In this document: positions 22,393 to 32,640 of the stretch, one piece after another
Position numbering within the stretch: the stretch's first letter is position 1
Layout of the letters: the number at the start of each line of letters is the position of its first letter
Assembly: GCA_021464415.1 (NCBI GenBank)
Contig: JAKCWG010000547.1
Location: forward strand, 1 to 64,000
Length of the DNA stretch: 64,000 nt
Direction: 5' to 3'
Origin: Lonicera japonica
Lineage: Eukaryota; Streptophyta; Magnoliopsida; Dipsacales; Caprifoliaceae
The notes under the pieces: model-generated
What the model was told of the DNA's origin: nothing
Database searches by the model: none
What the model saw: only the letters and a program-made list of their open reading frames with translations
Program-made: the position numbers and the translations under genes

Positions 22393-23608
22393 TGTTAAAC
22401 CATATAAAATTAGAGAAAGAGATGGGAGAAATTGTATATACTATTGATTGAATTGAATTGTATTGATTGAATATTACACAAAGGGAGAGCTCTATTTATA
22501 AAATCATACAAGACAATAGAAAAGGAAAGAACTAATCTAACAAGAAAAAGGAAACTAGTCTAATTCAATAAGGAAAAGGAAATAACTAAATAAATAATAA
22601 GAAATAAGCAAATATAATTTAACACCCCCCCCCCCTTCAAACTCAAGAAGGCTCGGAGAGCTTTCTGAGTTTGGAGAAGAACAAGCTGAGTGGACAAACT
22701 AGCACGGGGCAAGCCAACGAGGATGACTGAGTCTTCAAGAATTCCGATAGGCTGAGCTGACGAGGATGACTATGTCCGGTGTAGAACATCCGAAGTAAAA
22801 AGGCTGGGTAGAAAATCTGAGTAGAAACTGGAGAAACTGGATCTGAGAAAAAAAAACTGGATTAGAAAAATTGAAATATGAGTAGAAACTGAAATATGAA
22901 AATCTGAAATCTTAGTAAAATTGAAATCCTAGTGAAAAACGAGAATCTTAGTAAAAACTGGAATATGAGTAAAAAACTAGAATCTGAGTAAATCTAAGTA
23001 AAAACTGGATCTAAGTAAAAAAAAAAGACTGAGTAGAACTAGAATAGAAAATATGAGACTTTAACACCCTCCCTCACGTGCGACCCCAACTCGCACGTGG
23101 AGAGCAGACAGGAAACAGACAAATTTTGGATTAACAGATGGGGGATTGAAATCGGAATACTGAAATTTAGACAGTGTGCGGTGCGGCTAATAAATTTTGG
23201 AAGAGCGGACAGCGTTTAGATTTGGTTAGATTTCTAACAAGATTACCATGACAAAAAGACGACTAGATGATGTGATGGGTGACATCGAGATTTGGAGGTC
23301 CAGCGGACAACGATATACATCGTCCGCCGGTGAACGGAAAAGCGTGAGGATCTTACACCTCTGATACCATGTTAAAACATATAAAACTAGAGAATGAGAT
23401 GGGAGAAATTGTATATACTATTGATTGAATTGAATTGTATTGATTGAATATTACATAAATGGAGACCTCTATTTATGAATATTACAAGAAAATAGAAAAG
23501 GAAAGAAGTAATCTAACAAGAAAAATGAAACTAGTCTAATTCAATGAGGAAAAGAAAATAACTAAATAAATAATAAGAAATAAGAAAATAAGCAAAAATA
23601 ATTTAACA
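22393..23608 (-). mobile_element. TRIM-type non-autonomous LTR element T1
   Basis: Direct terminal repeats of 232 and 239 bases (22393-22624 and 23370-23608) begin TGTTAAA and end TTTAACA. On the minus strand the first LTR is followed at once by TGGTATCAGAGG (23358-23369), a primer binding site for initiator tRNA-Met. A G-run polypurine tract (22625-22641) precedes the other LTR. The flanking bases GCTA are duplicated (22389-22392 and 23609-23612). The 750-base interior has no coding capacity and much low-complexity sequence built on AAACTGGAATCTGAG-like words. Confidence 0.88.
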
Positions 23609-24326
23609 GCTATCAGTCTAGAAACTTTTGGTCATTATTATGGGTGTGCCTTTAGAGCATTCACAGAATTTAGGTAAAATTTATCAAAAAATTTATAAAT
23701 TTGGCATTAAGTTTCTTGAACGGTTACGCTAAATATAATATAAAAATAGACATACGGTTGTGTCAAACCTGAATGAATTTTTAGCTTGAAAAAATAAAAA
23801 TTGAAAAGCGTCATATGAATGAGACACACTCGTATGATAGTGATGGGAACCAACCATGCATGCAGTTGTACCTCAATTGTATGAGCTTTTCTATTTGGTT
23901 TTTTTTAACTCTTTCTCAAGGATTTTTTAACATTAAAAAAGAGAAAAAGAAGTAGGAAAGCCCTATATAGTTGTGACTCAACCATATCAACAGTATTAAT
24001 TTTTTATTTTTTTGTACAAGCGAAGGGCACCCATATGGCTTATACAAGTAAGGCACAGTTATATGAGTAAAATTTAGGCATATGATAAGTTTGCTCTCTC
24101 ACTATCATACAGCATTAAGTTCGTGCTTAAGTTTTGTACGTTGTACTAGTGAGTACGGTAAATTTGCCAATTATCGTACCCACGGATGCTCTTACTCCAA
24201 GAATATGGCAAAGCAACTAACTTATCTTCTTTCAAGGGGTTTTCAATACTTTTGGATATACTATTCTATTCGATCTAAAATTAATGATTTTATTTTTTAA
24301 AAAATAATTAATGTACCAAATTTTCA
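23609..24326. repeat. Flank G, copy 1
   Basis: Non-coding AT-rich sequence right of T1, repeated at 31790-32640 and in part at 46106-46260. It joins patatin B directly near 24329. Confidence 0.75.
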
Positions 24327-26572
24327 CTATTGGTGCTTGCCGGAGTCTCCTTTCTTCCCATAGGGTCTAAATATAGTTTTCAGGCGGGACTGGCTACTTG
24401 GTGCTCGCCGGAGTTTCCTTTCTTCCGATAGGAGCTTGGCAAAGCGTGTTAGCGCTTCAGCGTTAGTACCCTCTCCTTTAACTGCCTCAAACATGCCTGT
24501 CTCCAAATTCACCCTCGACACGCTCTTCTCTAACAATTTGTTGCCAATTTCCACAAGTGCGTTCAAATTTACTGGTGTTGCAACATCCACTGACGAAGCA
24601 TCCCCAGTTAATCCATCTTCCTGTTCATCCACCACCAAAAAATTTTTATCATAAACTTGTTGTCCTAAACCATTTAAAAAGATTGTCATACAAAAACAAT
24701 TAATAGTGTAATTCTGCATATATGATATACCAACTTGAATAACCAAATTAATAGTCAAATCATCTGTTACTACAGCAGTGCCACGATCCTGTGCACTGAC
24801 GTATTATTTAGAATATTGAGTTGGCAATCATGCTCTAAAGCGAACAATACCCTCATGTGGACTTACCCTATAGCAATGAAATTTATTTGCTAAAAAGCAT
24901 GTTCCTATCATGGACTAGTCTTTTTTATTTAAGTTGGTACATGTATCATTACTGCAACAATTATTACCTGAATACGGAGATAATTCTTCTTACATCGGAC
25001 AGATTGAAAGAGGGTGGAGACGTGGATATCAACCATATCAGCACTAGCTTCACTAAAAATATCAATTATAGGTGTCGAGCCTTTGTCATAAATCCAATTG
25101 AACAAACCCCACTTGGAAGCCGTGTCTGCATTGTACTTCCCTTCATGCTTGGCTATGCCGGTGCCTAGTGATAGTACTAGCATCCTTGTGCAGTCCATGG
25201 GTTCTATTTGTTCAAATTGAATGTTGCCCGTCAAGACTTCCTTTGTTATATGGGTTAGGGCTACTTGAGTCTGTGGAATATTTAATCAACGTACGTTCAG
25301 AATTCAGAGTTCGATATTCAGTGTCAAGCACGAAGCTAAAAAGTAAAATGGCCCCTTAGTTTCTTAATCTTTTGAAAATGCCAACATGGTTTTTACATCT
25401 GAAACTGGATTCAGATTGAACTTTTAAAGGTAAAACCAAACATCATCTTAGTTAATATTGTTCAAATTAAATTTATATTTCAGCTATACTTACAGGATTA
25501 TTTGCGGCAACCGCACCATCAATAAGATCAAAACTACGCGCATTTCCTTTAGCATCCTTTGTCACAAAGTAGTGTGCTGGCAAGTATGTCGGTGCTGCAG
25601 AGGTACCAAGGCAAATATCCGATAGCAAAGCGTCCATCAAAACATCGACTTTTGCCTGTTCAAATCAAACCATACAGTAAGACTATTTGTAGACACGGTG
25701 GTAAAATACATATATTTCAGTTATTATGAAAGGATCATACATTGTCAGTCGAAAAGATCACGGGTTGAAGGCGCTTGATGTCAAAAGCAGGTATAATCAC
25801 ATCAGCAAGAGTCTGTTTTATACTAAGGTCATGTAATAGCTTCTTTAATAATGACCTAAGGTACACCCCATCGTACTTTGGCCCCCTGATCTCGCGAAAC
25901 AAATTCTTCACTGAACGAAAGAAGTTGCGACTAAGAAAAAGAAACAAATGTTTCAAATCAGTCTGTAACAGTGGGCAATTCTTACTCCAGATATGTCAGT
26001 AAGTTTATGAGAAATGTTAGCGAAAAATAATTTTGGAGTTTGCTAAGTACCATTTTAGATTGCACAATATGATTCAACAAATTAATACCTTTTTTGAGGG
26101 AAGATCTTAGGGGTGTGTTCTAGGTAGAAATTATTGATGTCCTTGGCAGCATAGATAGGGCGGTTGTCCTTATTAGGAGCAGTTAGCATTACGGTTACCA
26201 ATCCACCTGTGCTTGTTCCTGCAACGACGTCGAAATAATCCGTAATTCTCGCATCTGCTCCATCCAATTGCTATTGCACCAACAGAGTGCCATTAAGGAA
26301 ATTAAAATAACACTGATACAGGTACTATCTTAAACAACTCAAACAACTTAAATTATACCAGCCTAATAAAATCATATGAGCATTAGAAAATGTGCTAGTC
26401 AGTGTTTAAGTGGACTCCGCACGCTGATCAAATATGTTCTGTTCAGAGCATGTACCTGAAGTTTGGATTCGAGAAAGGCAAGAATGGTGCCAGGGATGAT
26501 GCCTCTAATGCCACCCCCATCTATACTTAGCACAGTCACCATTTTCCCTCTTTTTGAACCCTTGGCAGCCAT
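24327..26572 (-). CDS. Patatin-like phospholipase, copy B (intact, new C-terminus)
   Basis: Six minus-strand exons, 26456-26572, 26089-26270, 25741-25930, 25494-25655, 24968-25270 and 24327-24620, join to 415 codons without a stop or frameshift. All introns are GT-AG. The start [10 protein letters not shown] has no signal peptide, as in cytosolic pPLA-II type enzymes. Oxyanion motif DGGGIRG is at residues 18-24, nucleophile Ser59 lies in GTSTG, and the catalytic Asp209 is in DGAVAANNP, where most patatins and copy A have DGG. Typical patatin blocks follow: [40 protein letters not shown] and SVDVAT. A lost base near the old stop shifts the end into former 3'-UTR and a duplicated junction, adding about 25 residues (ending DSGKHQ). 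Likely an active lipid acyl hydrolase; patatins act in lipid turnover and pathogen or stress responses. Confidence 0.92.
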
Positions 26573-26697
26573 TAAAGGGTGTAGAAGTTGAAAGGTTGTT
26601 AGCAAATAGCAAGCAAGTGCAAAGAATAGAGTTGTCTTTTCCTTATTGTTAATTATTTTATGAAGTTATAATCCAAAGAGAATCAAAGATCTTCAGG

Positions 26698-26705
26698 TAT
26701 TTATA
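26698..26705 (-). promoter_or_regulatory. TATA box of patatin B
   Basis: CACTATAAATACC on the minus strand, about 130 bases upstream of the ATG at 26572. Confidence 0.65.
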
Positions 26706-29613
26706 GTGTTCTCAATCTTCTCATAAAAGAGGTAATTGGTCAATAAAGCACACCTTTCCTCACTCACTTAGAATTGGTTCAAAGAAAAAAAAATAAAAAA
26801 TACTTGATATAGTAAGAAGTTGGAAAATAATTTTAAATTTTTTCTTTAACCATCAAAGAAAATTTCTACATAGAAAAAACCACAATGTAAGAAAACGTTT
26901 CACCACATGTTTCAACTTATTTTACAAGTTCTCACAAAAATCAATTATTTTATTTTCGTTTTTCTTGTTGTTGTCAACCGATCGCTTAATGTTAGAATTA
27001 CGAATCAAATATTAATAATTTAATAATGTGAGTGAAAATTAATTTATTTTTAAGGGATTTTGCTGTGAAGGAATATGTCCTTTGGCAATTTTCAATGCTC
27101 AACTACACATTTAAGTGTATGGACAACTTAGTCCACATATTTAGGGGTCCTTTGAATTATTCAGTTCCACAAATATTTATGAGTCCTATGAATAAGTCAC
27201 TTCCACAAATATTTATGAGTCCTTCGAATCACTCAATTCTACAAACATTTATGAGTCACCGGCCGTGAGTTTTGAGGGGTCCTAGATGACTGTTGTTTCG
27301 AGGCCTTTTGTTTTTGTGTATATTTATATATTATAAGTACATCAATAAATTCATAATAATAAAAAATCATATAGCAATAACATTTGTGAAATTATAAAAA
27401 TTGTAATTCATTTTTTTGGGTATAGAATTTAGTCAAAACAACAACTAAACAGATAGAGTTATATATATACATAAACATTCTTAAATCAAATATTTATATA
27501 GAGAAATAACCACCACAAACCAAAATAACTAAAAGATATAGATAAATTAGAGGAACAAAGTAACATAACAAGTGTTGTGTGTATTGTGTGTGAGAATCCG
27601 GACCCGCGACCCGAGAGGCGTCCTCGTTCTCGATTTTTCTTTGAAAACGTGTTTTATAGAGTCGCCAGTTTGTTTTACGAGAAAACAAACAAAAGATCGT
27701 ACGAAGGACAATTCGAAATGAATTATCGTTCATACTTTGAAAACCAGAGATTCATTTAAAAATACTTTGCTAGGGTTCGGGAACTACATTACGAATTGGG
27801 AAGGTGTTAGGCACCCAATTCGCCATTTCGGTCTCTTAATGGATCATTTATCTAATTTCTATTTTAGATATCTTGCAAGTAGTTCGAATAGTTTTCAGAA
27901 TAGTCCTTTCCGCATAAATTCAGTTTAAAACAATATTTTGAAATCAGACTCGAGCTTTGCGAGCGCCTACATATTCATTCGTAGAATGAAATCAGAGTCT
28001 CGTAGTTCCTTTCTTTTGGAAACTGTTTTGTATTTTTGTTTGTTTTGAAAATGTGTCAAAACGGATTTTAGATTTTCTGGTAAAGTTTAGAAAACAACGA
28101 ACTTCTTTGCAAGTTATCTAATTTTCTGTATTAAAACGGATATTTAAATGCAGTATTGAAATTAGTAGAGTGGAAGAAAGACGTACCTGATGCGCCTGAA
28201 GAAGAAATGAGAACCTTGCCTGATTACCTTGCTTGCCTCATTCTCTCTCTAGAACTTTCTCTCTCTAAAGCTTTCTCTCACTAACTTTCTCTCACTAGCC
28301 TTCTCTCTCACTAGAAATTCTCTAAAAGAAGACTCTCTAATAATTTTGACAGAACTTCGCCTTACTAAAAACACTAGTCAGTGTTGATGTCCCCAAATGA
28401 GAGCCCAATGGTCCTATTTATAGCAAAAATTCTGCCAAAAACGCTCCAAAAGAGGCCAACCGCAGGGGGTAGCCGCAGGGCGTGTGGCTGGTAGTGTGCG
28501 GTTGGGGGTAGCCGCAGGGCATGCGGCTGGGGCGTGCGGCTAGGAACCAACCGTACGGCTAGCAGGTAGTTGTACGGTTGGGAGCGTGCGGCTGGGGGCT
28601 GCGGCTAGCTCAAAAAAAGCACAAAAACACTCGGAAATAACTCGATTTTCTAACGGGGCACTGCCCCGCACCCCGCGACCTGACTGGGCAGGTCAATCCC
28701 CGTCCCTTTAAGCGAAGATGCAACAAAGGTTATATCAAACTCCTCACGCGGCTGGAATTGGAGTCTTTCCTAACGGTCTCCTATATGTATGATAACTCAA
28801 CACTTGATGTAAGATGCTTGTTTTTAAGAAAAACAGTGTTTCGCACGAGAGTCGTGAATTGGGGTGTTCACATTGTGAATACAAAGAGTTTATTAAAAAA
28901 ATAACCGAAGATCTCATTTAAAAAAGTTAGTATAGAAATTTTATATTGGGGCCCTTTTGTATTTCTATATATTCATATAATATATAGAATTTTCGAGAAG
29001 TAATCTCATACGCTTAGTTTAGAAAATTACTCCTATGTCGAATGAATTTTCTCCCCCAAGCAAGTGTTAAAGATCAATTAAAATCAAGGGGAGGAAGATA
29101 TATATATATATATAATGTTCCAGAGGGTCGAGAAAGTTTTTGCTCATGAATTTATAAAATTGAATTAACTTGAAGATGGAGAAAGAAAGATGAGGCGTTC
29201 AAAGAGAGGTCTGGATTTTTATTTTTCCAGATGAATTATTGCTTAGATGGATTAACTTAATTATAGGCAGAAAAAGAGATGAATGCTTTCCGCTACCAAA
29301 AAAAAAGAGAAAGACAATTGTTAAAAGATCGAGGGTAAAGAAATACATAATTAAGGGTTTGTTTTGATAAAAAATTAATTTATGTTTTCTATCAAATTTA
29401 GAAATTAAGTGGGGAAAAAGGAGTTGCAAAAATATATGTTACTGTTGAGTTCTTGAGCTTAGCCTTAAATGCATTTCCACACATAAATGAAAAACTCCAA
29501 CTACGCCAAAGAACTTCTAAAAAGTTCCCCACTTAATTAATTCATGTCATAGTAAATTTTATTTGATTTAGAACCCATGTGGGCATGTCTATCATCCTCT
29601 ACTTACGTTGCTA
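26706..29613. repeat. 5' flank F of patatin B (unit 2), interrupted
   Basis: Same non-coding sequence as 20770-22392, including the 36-base tandem repeat near 27170-27255. It is split by a solo LTR at 27589-28872. No gene recognised. Confidence 0.75.
27589..28872 (-). mobile_element. Solo LTR of a Tat-type element (unit 2)
   Basis: A 1284-base LTR whose minus strand runs TGTGAACACCCC to GATTCTCACA, flanked by a perfect 5-base duplication TTGTG (27584-27588 and 28873-28877). Copies A and C of the surrounding flank show the uninserted site. On the minus strand a GC-rich array of GCCGCACGGC-like palindromes (about 28455-28610) sits just upstream of a TATA box (28415-28422). Confidence 0.92.
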
Positions 29614-29928
29614 TGTTAAAACATCTAAAACTACAGAAAGAGATGGGAGAAATTGCATATACTATTGATTGAATTGAATTGTATTGATTGAATATTACAT
29701 AAAGGGAGAACTCTATTTATAGTGTCTTACAAGGCAATAGAAAAGGAAAGAACTAATCTAACAAGAAAAAGGAAACTAGTCTAATTCAATAAGAAATAAG
29801 AAAATAAGCAAATATAATTTAACACCCCACCCCCCCCCCCCCCCCCCCCCAGCCACCTCAAACTCAAGAAGGCTTAGAAGAACAAGCTGAGTAGACAAAC
29901 TAGCACGAGGCGAGCCGACGAGGATGAC

Positions 29929-30851
29929 TGTAACGACCCGGTCCCACCTCAGTACGATATTGTCCGCTTTGGGCGAGTGCGACCTGCAACCCCTCAGGGC
30001 CAGTCCATCTACTCCCCTCACGGCTTTGTTTCTGGGAGGTCACGACTAGCTTCCCAAGGGGTCACCCATCCTGGGATTGCTCTGGGCCTCTACTCGCTTA
30101 ACTTCGGAGTTCTTATGGGATCCGAAGCCAGTGAACTACCCAAAATGCCTCGTACTTAATTAGCGACCATTTCTTACTTATATGGGTCTCCAAGGATCCC
30201 CCATCTTTCGATGTGGGATGCCCTAAAAGCTACAATTTCTCTTCACAAGGGAGTACTCCTCGCTCGCAGGGCGTAAAGCGAACAATATCGTACTGAGGTG
30301 AGACCGGGCCGTTACAATTGGTATCAGAGCGGACTCCACAGAGTATGATGTGTCGACGAGGACGTCGATTCCCTTGGGGGGAAGGATGTGATGCCCTGCG
30401 AGTGAGGAATACTCCCTTGTGAGAAGGAATTGTAGCCCAAAGGGGGCATCCCACATCGGAAGATGGGGATCCTTGGAGACCCATATAAGTAAGAAATGGT
30501 CGCTAATTAAGTATGAGACCTTTTGGGTAACTCACTGGCTTTGGATCCCATAAGAACTCTGAAGTTAAGCGAGTAGAGGACCAGAGCAATCTCAGGATGG
30601 GTGACCCCCTGGGAAGCTGGTCGTGAGCTCTCAGAAACAAAGCCGTGAGGGGAGTAGATGGACTGGCCCTGGTGGTTGTAGGTCGCACTCGCCCAAAGCG
30701 AACAATATCGTACTAAGGTGGGACTGGGTCGTTACAATGACTGAGTTGAAACAAAGCCGTGAGGGGAGTAGATGGACTAGCCCTGAGGGGTTGTAGGTCG
30801 CACTCGCCCAAAGCGGACAATATCGTACTAAGGTGGGACCGGGTCATTACA
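29929..30851 (+). mobile_element. Rearranged Cassandra TRIM with 5S-rRNA-like LTRs
   Basis: Cassandra elements are small non-autonomous retrotransposons whose LTRs contain a 5S rRNA-derived sequence. Here the order is: an inverted LTR (29929-30274), a 42-base plus-strand LTR tail (30275-30316), an initiator-tRNA-Met primer site TGGTATCAGAGC (30319-30330), a 46-base interior, a purine tract GGGGGGAAGGA (30376-30386), a full 350-base plus-strand LTR (30387-30736), and a repeated LTR tail (about 30748-30851). ATGAC occurs at 29924, 30737 and 30852, marking the target duplication. The T1 copy shows the uninserted site. Confidence 0.9.
30543..30630 (+). other. 5S rRNA-like region in the Cassandra LTR
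   Basis: GGATCCCATAAGAACTCTG, then GAAGTTAAGCG, then AGGATGGGTGACC and CTGGGAAG follow the order of 5S rRNA, including the box A, intermediate and box C elements of the internal Pol III promoter. A second, inverted copy is at about 30035-30125. It is part of a retrotransposon LTR and not a ribosomal gene. Confidence 0.88.
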
Positions 30852-31789
30852 ATGACTGAGTCTTCGAGAATTTCGATAGGCTGAGCTGACAAGGATGACT
30901 ACATCCGGTGTAAAACATCCAAAGTAGAAAGGCTGGGTAGAAAATCTAAATCTGAGTAGAAACTAGAGAAGCTGGATCTGAGAGAAAAAAAAAACTGGAA
31001 TAGAAAAATTGAAATCTAAGTATAAACTGAAATTTGAAAATCTAAAATCTTAGTAAAAATTGAAATATGAGTGAAAAACTGGAATCTTAGTAAGAACTGG
31101 AATATAAGTAAAAAACTATAATATGAGTATTTGAAAAACTGGAATCTGAATAAATCTAAGTAAAAACTGGATCTGAGTAAAAAAAACTAAGTAGAATTAG
31201 AATAGAAAATATGATATTTTAACACCCTCCCTCACGTGCAACCCCAACTCGCATGTGGAGAGCAAATGGGAAACAGATAAATTTTGGATTAACAGATGGG
31301 GGATTGAAATCGGAATACTGAAATTTAGACAGTGTGCGGTGCGGCTAATAAATTTTGGATGAGCAAACAGCGTTTAGGTTTGGTTGGATTTCTGAAATGA
31401 TTACCATGACAAGAAGACGACTAGATGATGTGATGGGTGACATCGAGATTTGGAGGTCCGGCGGACAACGATCTACATCGCCCGCCGGTGAACGGAAAAG
31501 CGTGAGAATTTTACACCTCTGATATCATGTTAAAACATATAAAACTAGAGAACGAGATGGGAGAAATTGTATATACTATTGATTGAATTGGATTGTATTG
31601 ATTGAATATTACATAAAGGGAGAGCTCTGTTTATGAATATTACAAGAAAATAAAAAAGGAAAGAACTAATCTAACAAGGAAAATGAAACTAATCTAACAA
31701 GGAAAATTAAACTAGTCTAATTCAACAAGGAAAAAGAAATAACTAAATAAATAATAAGAAATAAGAAAACTAGCAAATATAATTTAACA

Positions 31790-32640
31790 GCTATTAGTCT
31801 AAAAACTTTTGGTCATTATAATGGGTGTGCCTTTAGAGCATTCACAGAATTTAGGTAAAATTTATCAAAAAAATTATAAATTTGGCATTAAGTTTCTTGA
31901 ATGGTTACGCTGAATATAATATAAAAATAGACATACAGTTGTGCCAAACCTGAATGAATTTTTAGCTTAAAACAATAAAAATTAAAAAGCGTCATACAAA
32001 TGAGACACATTCGTATCATAGTGATGGGAACCAACCATGCATGCAGTTGTCCCTCAATTGTATGAGCTTTTCTATTTGTTTTTTTTAACTCTTTCTCAAG
32101 GATTTTTTAGCATAAAAAAAAGAAAAAAGAAAAAAGAAAAGAAAAGAAAAAGAAGTAGGAAAGCCTTATACAGTTGTGACTCAACCAAATCAACAGTATT
32201 AATTTTTTATTTTTTTGTACAAGCAAAGGGCACCCATATGGCTTATACAAGTAAGGCACAGTTATATAAGTAAAATTTAGGCATATGATAAGTTTTCTCT
32301 CTCACTATCATACAGCATTAAGTTTGTGTTCTAAGTTTTGTACGTTGTAGTAGTGAGTATGGTAAATTTGCCAATTATCGTACCCACGGATGCTCTTAGT
32401 CCAAGAATATGGCAAAGCAATTAACTTGATCTTCTTTTAAGGGGTTTTCAATACTTTCGGATATAGAACTCTATTCGATCTAAAATTTAATGATTTTATT
32501 TTAAAAAAAAAAATAATTAATGTACCAAATTTTCACTAATAAAAAAAATTGTATCTCTAATTAATTACTATGTTAAAATTAATGTTCCATAAAAAATTTC
32601 AAAATGAACATAAAATTATTCATTTGTGACAATTGGAGCA
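31790..32640. repeat. Flank G, copy 2
   Basis: Same non-coding sequence as 23609-24326, with an A-rich GAAAAG run at about 32118-32155. No gene recognised. Confidence 0.7.

Larger units (their letters stand above)
29614..31789 (-). mobile_element. TRIM-type element T2 (unit 2), carrying a Cassandra insertion
   Basis: Same family and same insertion site as T1. LTRs are 29614-29824 and 31528-31789, with GCTA duplicated on both sides (29610-29613 and 31790-31793). A long C-run (29831-29850) is the expanded polypurine tract of the minus strand. The primer site has one mutated base (TGATATCA for TGATACCA). A Cassandra element occupies 29929-30851. Confidence 0.88.

Noticed and set aside
30543..30630. 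A functional 5S rRNA gene
   Set aside because: The similarity is partial, it lies inside a 350-base LTR with primer site and purine tract beside it, and this is the known makeup of Cassandra.
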